This document shows positions 56,524 through 64,000 of a stretch of DNA of 64,000 nucleotides, piece by piece (positions within the stretch are counted from its first letter, which is position 1; every line of letters starts with the position of its first letter). The translations under genes were made by a program, and so were the position numbers. The DNA is from Hydractinia symbiolongicarpus (taxonomy: Eukaryota; Cnidaria; Hydrozoa; Anthoathecata; Hydractiniidae): the NCBI RefSeq assembly GCF_029227915.1, contig NC_079885.1, positions 23,127,001-23,191,000 on the forward strand, given 5' to 3'. The notes beneath the pieces are model-generated. The model searched no databases. It worked only from the letters and a program-made list of their open reading frames with translations, and was not told the origin of the DNA.

Positions 56524-56548
56524 TGTCAGCAAGGGGGTTTGACTATTC
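56524..56548 (+). repeat. 3' motif of copy e, first half, cut by copy f
   Basis: TCAGCAAGGGGGTTTGACTA begins the 3' motif 28 bases after the USP stop. The expected continuation (GTAGTCTTGTCTTTGGAGAGTG) is found at 58856-58876, on the far side of copy f. Confidence 0.8.
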
Positions 56549-56583
56549 TTATTTTATTTTTTTTATATTTATTTTTTTTATTA

Positions 56584-57540
56584 TGTGAAAAATGATTTAT
56601 CTTGGAGAACAATTCTTTCACTGCCACAATGTCTAACTTCCTTTTGTATAGGGGCAACCTACGACACCCTTCTCTCTCCAACCAATCTAGTGAGATGGGG
56701 AATTGAGAAACACAAAAGTTGCATTCTGTGCAAGAAACCATCCTCAAATGTCTCTCACATACTGGGTGCCTGTAGGACCTCCTTTACGCAGGGTAGATAC
56801 ACATGCCGTCATGACTCGGTTTTAATAGTTTTGGTTAAGGCATTAACAGAGTTTTTGGTATCATATGAACCTCTTAAGGTTTCTAAGTGCAACAAAATTA
56901 ATTTAATTACGGCCGGTTAATCACCATCTAAGAAGAGGCATACAAAGTGTCCAGGCCTTCTTCACCTTGCTTCCGATTGAAAAATACTGTCACATTTAGA
57001 TTCCGTTTTAGTTGTTCCACCATACATTGCAATAACACAACTACACCCAAACGTGTCATTAATATCCAGTTCTTCCAAAACTGTAATTATGTTAGAACTG
57101 ACTTGTCCATGTGAAGAGAACACGGAATATTGGCACAAACAAAAAAATATTCTTCACTTTGTTATGCTATGAAAAACAATGGATGGATCGTGCATTTCTT
57201 TGCCATTGAGGTGAGCACAAGGGGTTTCAGTTCAGAATCAGTAAGGACCTGTTTTCGTCGCCTTAGTTTCCCTAACAAGCCTTTACGTTCCCTATTACAA
57301 TCCGTAACTTTTACCTCCATGAGTGCTTCTTTTAACATCTGGATGTCTCGAAATTCTACCACTTGGGTTGAGCCTGAAAAGGCCCCAATCATTCCTGAAG
57401 TTTCGTCTGTTACAAATATGGAATGTAAGAAATCAAAAACCCCTGAGAAATCTTCCGCAAATCACACAAAATCTTGTAAAATCAAAAAACCCGAAAAACT
57501 TGCTACAAGGTCTTCCAAAACAACAGTCGCATTGCCATCT
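56584..57540 (+). pseudogene. RT C-terminus, RLE nuclease and linker of copy f
   Basis: It reads 'LSWRTILSLPQCLTSFCIGA', 'YDTLLSPTNLVRWGI' (end of the RT thumb-like region), then the knuckle 'CILCKKPSSNVSHILGAC', 'QGRYTCRHDSVLIVL', and after slips 'LHLASD', 'SSSKTVIMLELTCPCEENTE' and 'NGWIVHFFAIEVSTRGFSSE'. It closes with 'SFNIWMSRNSTTW', the point where related LINE proteins end, as I remember them. Here the frame stays open through about 50 more residues rich in Lys, Ser and Pro ('KKSKTPEKSSANHTKSCKIK') into 'NPDFRNSGLK', the start of USP. The RPD of the nuclease is replaced by HPN in this copy, so it is inactive. Confidence 0.85.
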
Positions 57541-58423
57541 AACCCTGATTTTAGGAATAGCGGCCTAAAAAAACTTGGGAAACACATATTATGCAAACTC
57601 CATCTTACAATGTTTTTATAACCTTCCAAAAGTTAAAGAAGCCATTTCTGTCAGCAAAACAACCTCAAAATTAGGCGAAGCATTTGTAGGTGTTCTTCAA
57701 AGTTTGGCTGTTTCTAGAAGTCCAGTTGATCGCTCCCATTTTTTGCGTGCTATGAAACATCATATCTCAGCTGCGAAGGGAAGTGCATTTAATATCTTTG
57801 CTCAGCTCGACGTCCCTGAGGTTCTTGAATATCTCCTACCTGGTCTGTCATTAGACTTTCCATTTCTTGGAAGTCTTTTTAGTATTGGCATCAAGACATC
57901 AACCACTTGCAATTCATGTCATATTACCAGCTCCTCAGAAGTTATAGCACCATGAATCCTACTTTCTCTGCACATTGCGTTACAATCTTCCTTAGATAAT
58001 TTCTTCGAAAGCGAGGAGTTGTCAGACACCAATGCCTACTTCTGCCATGTTTGCAACGCTCATCAAACTGCTCTAGTTGAAAAAGAGGTAGTGTCTTGCG
58101 GTTCCCATCTCATTTTACATCTAAAACGTTTTGCCAGTGCCAACGGCCTTGTGTCAAAAATTGCCTCTCGTATTACTGCTTACCCTGGTACCCTTTCCAT
58201 ACCTTTAACCGTAGATGGAGAAGTGAAATTTCGTAAAAATTTTCAATTAAGGGCTGTTATCAACCATTGCGGCAACTTAAATATTGGTCACTACACAACC
58301 ATAGCGTTCGACCAAATGTTACACAGGTGGATACATTGCAACGATGGAGCAGTAATTTTCTGTGATGACCGCCTTATTAACAGTCACGAGTCATATGTTT
58401 TCTTTTTAGAAGAGCTGAGATAA
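57541..58423 (+). pseudogene. USP domain of copy f, catalytic Cys replaced by Tyr
   Basis: The domain starts in frame with the RLE and linker ('NSGLK'), then slips by one at an A7 run near 57553 (one A too many) and continues as 'NLGNTYYANSILQCFYNLPK'. The catalytic Cys of the GNTCY motif is Tyr (TAT). Then come 'GVLQSLAVSRSPVDRSHFLR', 'IFAQLDVPEVLEYLLPG', 'CNSCH', a TGA near 57955, 'YFCHVCNAHQTALVEKEVV', 'LILHLKRFASANGLVSKIAS', and the His box 'VINHCGNLNIGHYTTIAFDQ' with 'WIHCNDGAV', ending 'VFFLEELR' at 58423. It is closest to copy b. Confidence 0.88.
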
Positions 58424-58443
58424 GAATATTTTAACCGGAATGA

Positions 58444-58490
58444 GTCAGCAAGGGGGCTTGACTACACTCAGTCTTGTCTTTGGAGAGTGG
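58444..58490 (+). repeat. 3' motif of copy f, single unit
   Basis: TCAGCAAGGGGGCTTGACTA, CACTCAGTCTTGTCTTTGG, AGAGTGG starts 23 bases after the stop codon. The ACGACTCC arm is lost; in copy b the same position is followed by two further units, so this copy probably lost them by deletion. Confidence 0.8.
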
Positions 58491-58530
58491 TCAAAAGTGA
58501 AAGTGGTCAAAGTTAATTTTAGGAAGATAG

Positions 58531-58640
58531 GGATGTCTAGTTTCTGCTGATGACCGTCCTCGGACCTCTTCGAGGTGACCCAGCTAGACATCCAGGGTAC
58601 TTAGGTTTAGAAATATGGGTCGAAACCTACCTGCCCTTGG
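58531..58640 (+). ncRNA. Structured RNA segment in the 3' UTR (copy f)
   Basis: The outer helix is GGATGTCTAG (58531-58540) with CTAGACATCC (58584-58593). It encloses 'CTGCTGATGACC', a CCG/CGG hairpin and an ACCTC/GAGGT hairpin. A second stem-loop (CAGGG..AGGTTT with AAACCT..CCCTTG, 58593-58640) carries GGGTCGAAACC, which also resembles a pol III B box. It is nearly identical to copy b and structurally equivalent to 58982-59095 of copy e. Confidence 0.65.
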
Positions 58641-58856
58641 TTATTGTTCTGTTCATCTTTTCAAATGTGTTGTGTCCTTTTTATTTTATTTTTTTTATAT
58701 ATTTTTTTTAATTCCTTGTGAAAAGGGAGAATTGTGCTTTTAGAGGCATATTCTCTAGAGGAGTACAACCTCTAGCTTTTTTTCAAAGACCTAACCGGTT
58801 GAGTTCATCATTGCGGTGGCTTCCCACCTCTTTGTAAATTATTTTCTTTTTTTTGT

Positions 58857-59110
58857 AGTCTTGTCTTTGGAGAGTGCTTAACAGATTTGCACTTAACTCT
58901 AGAGATTTCTTTAATCAGGTAGTGAAAGTCCACTGGATTTATAAGAAGGTAATATTACACCTAGGTTTAAGTGAAAGAAAGAGAGGCTGAGTCACTGCTG
59001 ATGACCCTTACAGGGACCTTAGTTAAGGTGAACCCGCTCAGCTTCTAAGTAAATCAGCTTGTTCAGTGAAAGGGTTCGAAACTGCTGATATACTAGGTTG
59101 GATAGGATTG
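58857..59110 (+). mobile_element. 3' UTR of copy e, resumed after copy f
   Basis: GTAGTCTTGTCTTTGGAGAG at 58855-58874 completes the motif broken at 56545. Downstream, at 58982-59046, a 10-bp helix AGAGGCTGAG/CTCAGCTTCT encloses CTGCTGATGACC, a CCC/GGG hairpin (loop TTACA), and an ACCTT/AAGGT hairpin. A stem ATCAGC/GCTGAT with GGGTTCGAAAC follows (59053-59090). Helices match copies b and f in position with different base pairs. Confidence 0.7.
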
Positions 59111-59389
59111 GGGGTGTTATAGTTAAAATATGTTCTCTTTTCTGAACTGTGTCACTTGAAATGTATGCCGTTGTATTGATAGTTAAGATTGTGACGGTTG
59201 GTAGCGCTCCGTTAGTTCGTTGGAAGTGTAGTTTGACACTCTACACTAGAGCATAAACTGTGGCAGAGTTTTGCTAGGTTCATGTCTATCAATACATTGC
59301 TGGATATGTTCTGCCCGCATAATGAACATTGGCCTGATTAAGTACGGCAGCTTGCCCCGGTTAAGAACAGGGCAGAAAATACATAATCA
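59111..59389. other. Spacer before the tandem repeat
   Basis: A GTGTAG/CTACAC hairpin sits at 59226-59246. No gene or further 3' end of copy e can be identified; its 3' terminus should lie in here but does not match the copy b/f end. Confidence 0.35.
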
Positions 59390-59755
59390 GGGCAACATAA
59401 TCAGGACAGGCCGGCTTATTACTCAAAAAATATTATTTGGCACTTATAAAAGAAACATAATCAGGGCAGGCCAGTTTATATACGACAGTGTAATATTATT
59501 TCTCACTTATTATAGAACGAACATAATCGGGGCAGGCCGACTTATGTATGACAGTCAAATATTATTCGAGACTTATAGAACGAACGTAATCGGGGCCGAC
59601 CGGCTTATGTATGACATTTTTCTATTATTTCTCACTTATTATAGAACGCACATAATCGGGGAAGGCCGGCTTATGTATGACAGTCAAATATTATTCGACA
59701 CTTATACAACGAACGTAATCGGGGCCGACCGGCTTTTATATCATTCGTGACAAGC
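59390..59755. repeat. Tandem repeat of about 60 bp arranged as dimers
   Basis: About six units begin 'AACATAATCGGGGCAGGCC' or 'AACGTAATCGGGGCCGACC' and continue 'GGCTTATGTATGACA'. Two unit types alternate: one ends 'CTATTATTTCTCACTTATTA' and the other 'CAAATATTATTCGACACTTA'. The true period is therefore a dimer of about 125 bp. The 159-codon open frame through it (59271-59750) comes from the repeat having a length compatible with three and is not supported as a gene. Confidence 0.85.
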
Positions 59756-59920
59756 AAATAGGAAAGTATCCCAAATGAAACGAAATTCGCAATTTACGTG
59801 GAGCCTTTTTTTCTTTCGCCAGACAGGATGTCTATTTTTTTACAAATTCGAAGAAAACGTTCGAAAAAACTTTCATTTAAATTTTTCAATCGTCGGAGCT
59901 ACACTAGTTTTAGTTAAGCC

Positions 59921-62900
59921 ATGGAAGTTCTTCGCCAAAAATTTGAACAATTTGCCCAGCCTTACACGGGCACTGGTAAAAGACCAACGAGTGGCACAAT
60001 AACAAGAGAGTTCCGGAAGAAAATTTCCCAGAACTTAAAAAGCAATGAGTCGGACAGTAAAAAGGGTACAGAAGCACGTCGCTTCAGATTATTGACCCAG
60101 AAGGTTAAGCTGATGAACTGCGAAGACCTGGTAAAGGTGGATATTTTGATTGTGCCTTCACAAGAAGCTGTAAGTGAAAAATCGTGATTTCAAATTTTTA
60201 GTTCGATGTTCGGCAATGTAAGTAATTATTATAACCGTTACTTTTTTCAGAAAAACCATACAAGTAATCAATCGATACCTGAAGGTTACTAAGAGTGGCA
60301 TACGTAGATGAATTCTTTGACATCATACGCTCAATTCACTGTAATGAATTAAAACACGCTGGTGTGAAAAAGACATTCAAAAAGGTATTAGTGTTTTCTT
60401 ATCAGAATTAATAACTATATTTACATAAAAAATTGTACCCTAGACAAAATATAAAGATTGATACAAATAACTACTCAATTCGTATTTTTCCTACTAAGGT
60501 TTCAAGTTTATTTTGGGGTATCCCAAGATCGGCTATTGAAGAGTATATCAATCTTTGCGAAACTTGCCACTTAAAACAGCCACAGAAGACTGTACCGCCA
60601 ATCAAGCCTATTATATCAAATGGCTTCATGAAACGCTTCCAAGTAAGTTCGCACACACCTGAACTAAAATAACAAAACGCTCTTAATAATGCTTGATTTT
60701 TCAACCGGAGATTTCTTTGCCTCAACATCAAATGCTTAAAATTTACATATGTTTGTTTTATATTTTTTATGAACTTTTCACTTTCCGCATTTTTAGGTTG
60801 ATTTAATAGACATGAGTCATATGCCTGATGGAGACTATAAGTATATCCTTCATTCCATTGATCATTGGTCATTGGTCGAGATTTAATTTTCTTGCTGCCC
60901 TGGAGAGAAAGGAAAGCGCTCCAATCACTGTTGAGTTGGAAAAAATATTTTCATTGTTCGGACCACCAAAGATCTTTCATTCCGATAACGGTTCAGAATT
61001 TGTAAATAAATCAGTAGATCATCTTATCGAAGCTTGGCCAGGGGAGATTCAGGTGGTTCGTGGTCGTCCTCGCCATCCACAGAGTCAAGGCATGATAGAA
61101 CAGGCTCATATCAATGTGGAGCATAAAGTATCAGTCATGATAGCTGAGTGTGCCAGTGAAACTAAACCTTGGAGCTCGTGGTTGCCACAAATATGTTGTA
61201 GGTTGATAACAATAGTTCCGAAATGCAGATCGAATTGTCGTTACTTATTTTTCATTTTTTCAATAGATGCCATCAACACACAACAACACAGCGCTACAGG
61301 ATTTACTCCCTACGAGCTGGTATTTGGACAGCCACCATCAACCACAATCATACCGACTGTTTCAAAACAGTCGAAGGTTATCACTGATTCGAACTTTGAT
61401 AACGATGAAGACATCGACTTTTTCTCCATACCTGTTAAAGAACAAATGAATTACAAACGTCATGCTGAACAGCCACACGATGGTATGTACTTTTTCTTCA
61501 ACTGAACTGAAATTAAAATTGACGTTTTATTATGAATTCTGTGTTTAATCTTTGTTGTGAATCAATTGTGTAGGCGAAGAGAATACGAATTCGAAGAACG
61601 TCACAAATGAAGCACATGTTATTGAAGACGATTGCGAAACTTGTTGTAAGTACTGACACGTTTTTAAAAAATATATATAAAAACTTACAAGTGGACCTTT
61701 CATATTAATGAAAAATAATCAATTTTTAAAGAAGAAACATATAGTACATAAAAATATTTACCATGAAAACCATCAACATGGTGCTTTTCCATTCACAAGA
61801 CAATAAGAAATAGTAACGTCCATACTCAGTTTTTTTATATTTATATTAATAGTTCTTGCATATATTACAGCATTGTCAACACTCCAACGACATTGGACTC
61901 CACGAACAACAGCTTCTAAAAAGATAAAAAAAACGAGAGAGGAGATGGTTCAACGGTTTGAGAAAAACCATTGCAGCAAAGAGAGACATTATCAACTGCT
62001 TACACAACATGGCGTATTGCACAATAAATACAGATCTGGGGATCTAGAATTTTTCAGGGGAAATTTCAACATGGACCTTAAAAATTCTGATAAGTTTGTC
62101 AGCTTGAGGGAAGCAAATCGCCTTCAAAATGTAACAGATAATGTAGTGAGTCGATGTGGTTGTAAGTCAGGATGCAAAACAAACATATGCAAATGCATCA
62201 AAGAAAACGTCACATGCAATTTGAAATGCCATTCTGGCGTAAAATGTGGAAATCAAAAAGCTGGTAAGTAATAGGTGTCGAAATTGCATTGTTTAGTTGT
62301 GCTCCACTTTTGCTGATACTTCATTTCGTTATTGCTATTCTGAATAGGCTTCTAAAACAGATCTTTTTTTTCTCCAGAAAACATAGAACAATTTTGCATT
62401 AAGCTCCCAATGTTTGGTGGAACTGTGAACCTAAATGGACGAAACATTACATTCAACAACACTTGTACATTGGACACATGGTTTTCAATATTGAAAGTGA
62501 CTTTCAACGAATATCCTAGATTCTATACACGATTATGTGATGAATCTTGTGACTAAAATAAAGAAATGCTCTGTTTACTAAATGATGCAAAATATGATGC
62601 TGCCAAGCATCATGTAGCAATAGCACTTCTTTACCTGAAAAGAATGATATACTTAATTTTTATGGTGATGAGCATATCTTTATCAATACTTACTTGGGAC
62701 CTGTGATGAAACATTGCATAACATCAAATTGCAATAGTCCAAATTGTCCTGCACCGAACAAAACATTAATTCACACTGAATTTCCTGCTGTTGATTTCCA
62801 AAATTACAAAGAAACTGATTGGATTCCCCCTGAAGTGTTCACAGAGCAAATCATACAATGGTTCAAATCTGCAAACACATCAAGATGTGGAGAATCGCTC

Positions 62901-63815
62901 AAATGTGAAACAAATCATTCAGAATGGACATTCTGGGATGACAACATCACAAAAGGGTATAGCATAAATTTTGTGTTAAACCTATTCATGCAACCTGAAA
63001 TTCGTGCATCCCAGCACTGCACATTTGAGAGCGAATTTACGCATAATTAAGGTATATGATTCATGATTTTTTTAATTACAGAACTTGGAGACCATTTTGT
63101 AATGGTCAGCGACGTTCAAACTTCAGAACATTTAAAAAATCACCTATGGTTTTACCAGTTAATGTTGAAGTGGCAGGCTTGGACAGAAGGATTGATTTCC
63201 ATTCAATACCTATGATGATGGATCTTGAAATCAATGGAAATTATGTCAGGCAAGTATATGCCATTTTTCATAATTACTTACTTTTATGTGTGGCAACAAC
63301 AAGGTAATGTATTTTTTCAAGTGTTTATATTATACAATAGAGTAACATTGTGGGAATATCAACTTTTTGACAACTATCCACAAAGTTTTATTATAACTCT
63401 TTGTAAAGATATATTTTCAATATACATGATTCCGAATGCCTTGACGCCAAAATGTTATGTCTAAAGTTATGTGTAACGAATAATAATAATATCATATAGG
63501 TATGACTTGGTTGCAGTTTCACTTTGTAACATGTACCACTACATGGGATTGTTGCGACACAACAATAGGTGGTACGAATTTGATGGTCTTAAGAAACCTC
63601 AAATAAAAAAAAGTGATGGTGGATTGGAAACACTTTACAGACCTTCACACTGTTTATTTGGTATGTAAACATGTCATATCATAACATCGGCATTACTTGT
63701 ACTAAATTTTGCACAGCTGGACAGAATTTTTCGTGATGAATAAGATATTTTTTAGTGCTCAAGGAAGACTCACAAAGCAATGAAATAATACAAGACAAAG
63801 CCCACAGTGCAGAAG
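59921..63815 (+). pseudogene. KRBA2-like integrase gene with CXC and peptidase-like C-terminus (11+ exons)
   Basis: Exons with consensus borders: 59921-60169, 60251-60384, 60444-60642, 60797-61197, 61267-61482, 61574-61645, 61871-62263, 62378-63051, 63082-63249, 63500-63660 and 63756-63815, continuing beyond the window. Exon 1 reads 'MEVLRQKFEQFAQPYTGTGK'. Exons 2-3 hold an integrase zinc-binding H..C2 part ('LKHAGVKKTF', 'IPRSAIEEYINLCETCHLKQ'). Exon 4 is the retroviral-type integrase core: 'VDLIDMSHMPDGDYKYILHS', 'FHSDNGSEFVNKS' and 'RHPQSQGMIEQAH', with the D, D, E residues. Exon 7 has a CXC cysteine-rich domain ('RCGCKSGCKTNICKCI'). Exons 8-10 are treated separately. A 7-bp tandem duplication (TCATTGG twice, 60862-60875) shifts the frame after 'HSIDHWS'; another slip lies in exon 2. 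I recall this exon pattern as 'KRAB-A domain-containing protein 2-like' in cnidarians, a domesticated or Ginger-related integrase. Confidence 0.75.
62378..63660 (+). pseudogene. Peptidase-like C-terminal region of the integrase gene
   Basis: Exon 8 reads 'LPMFGGTVNLNGRNITFNNT' then 'CTLDTWFSIL', a Cys followed by a hydrophobic helix as in papain-fold peptidases. Later come 'HCITSNCNSPNC' and 'WTFWDDNITKGYSINF'. Exon 9 has 'DFHSIPMMMDLEINGNYVR' and exon 10 'YDLVAVSLCNMYHYMGLLRH' with 'NNRWYEFDGLKKP', closely echoing the USP/USPL1 ending Y-L-x-A-V...HY...W..(F/Y)DG. I infer a ubiquitin- or SUMO-peptidase-like fold with Cys in NTC and His in MYHYMG. Frame slips lie near 62555 and 62645. The intron between exons 9 and 10 has a GC donor (CAG|GCAAGT), and joining there restores 'NGNYVRYDLVAV'. 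Confidence 0.5.
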
Positions 63816-64000
63816 GTACTGTACATTTAAATTGTTACACTACTTTGTATTGCAGGGTAATGCCTTTTTTGCACACAAAATACCATTTCTTATGCTAAAA
63901 ATCTACAAGAACTAGTTGCTAATTTCATGATTATTTTGAAAATTTACCACAAATGCTACGTTATTTATGCAGTAAGCAGATAAGACTGAAATCTAAGGGC
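63816..64000. other. Intron running off the window
   Basis: The last exon of the integrase gene seen here ends at a GTACTG donor near 63815. The next exon is not visible. Confidence 0.4.

Larger units (their letters stand above)
49736..56545 (+). mobile_element. RLE-LINE with USP, copy e, split by LINE-2
   Basis: The left part (49736-50895) encodes the RT C-terminus and RLE. The right part (about 55490-56496) encodes the linker and USP, followed by the first half of the 3' motif (56524-56541). LINE-2 (50896 to about 55400, minus) sits in the linker, just after the conserved 'SFYIWLSRDSLSW' that ends the RLE domain. Copy f is in turn inserted in the 3' motif, so the remaining 3' UTR of copy e resumes at 58857. 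The 5' half of the element (N-terminus and most of the RT) is not in the window. Confidence 0.82.
56560..58850 (+). mobile_element. RLE-LINE with USP, copy f (5'-truncated), nested in copy e
   Basis: It begins inside the RT C-terminal domain (first readable coding at about 56584), contains RLE (56690-57370), a linker (57370-57540), USP (57541-58423) and the full 3' UTR. It ends at TTTGTAAATTATTTT (about 58834-58848), the same 3' end as copy b and the 30-kb fragment. The 5' truncation and shared 3' end fit target-primed reverse transcription. This is the copy that shows RLE and USP in one continuous gene. Confidence 0.88.

Noticed and set aside
58531-58593. Canonical hammerhead ribozyme in the 3' UTR fold
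   Set aside because: A three-way layout with CTGATGA in the first strand resembles a hammerhead, but the second junction strand lacks GAAA and the third lacks a clear cleavage triplet in both sequence variants.
59271-59750. 159-codon open frame as a repetitive protein
   Set aside because: It follows the tandem repeat exactly; there is no independent sign of coding selection.

Overview
This is eukaryotic, AT-rich, animal-type DNA, most likely from a cnidarian and plausibly a hydrozoan. The evidence is short introns with GT-AG borders, a dense mixture of animal transposon families, and two gene families that I know from memory mainly from cnidarian and other invertebrate genomes. No bacterial, plastid or CRISPR signal was found. 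I see no intact conserved host gene. The window is an accessory, transposon-built region with many 1-base frameshifts.

Layout. 1-8.7 kb: a LINE remnant, a truncated ISL2EU transposon, a ubiquitin-protease (USP) remnant and a decayed PIF/Harbinger element with its MADF partner. 9.5-12.1 kb: Helitron remnants with repeat clusters. 15.9-16.5 kb: a Tc1/mariner remnant. 17.4-23.2 kb: a multi-exon gene of an uncharacterised, probably transposon-derived family, with a second broken member at 32.2-33.7 kb. 24.3-27.3 kb: an unrecognised gene interrupted by a USP-carrying LINE, followed by hairpin tandem repeats. 29.5-30.4 kb: a long (TA)n tract and two degenerate simple repeats. 33.7-41.8 kb: two ISL2EU transposons with definable inverted repeats and AT target duplications. 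42.2-43.8 kb: another USP copy. 44.9-49.5 kb and 50.9-55.4 kb: two CR1/L2-like LINEs with ORF1 and ORF2. 49.7-59.1 kb: two USP-carrying LINE copies, one nested in the other. 59.4-59.8 kb: a dimeric tandem repeat. 59.9-63.8 kb: a KRBA2-like integrase gene with at least 11 exons, running off the right edge.

The main discovery candidate is a non-LTR retrotransposon family whose protein ends in reverse transcriptase C-terminus, then restriction-like endonuclease (RLE), then a ubiquitin-specific protease (USP) domain. At least six copies or fragments are present. The reading from RLE into USP can be followed at 56.6-58.4 kb and again, split by a LINE insertion, at 49.7-50.9 plus 55.5-56.5 kb. Several copies carry the same 3' untranslated architecture: a motif starting AGCAAGGGGG a short way after the stop codon, a small hairpin with compensatory changes, and a multi-branched RNA fold. 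Catalytic cysteine is present in three copies and replaced by tyrosine in one.

The copies of different families date one another. ISL2EU-B sits inside a USP fragment. A CR1/L2-like LINE sits inside the linker between RLE and USP of one copy. A younger USP-LINE sits inside the 3' motif of an older one.
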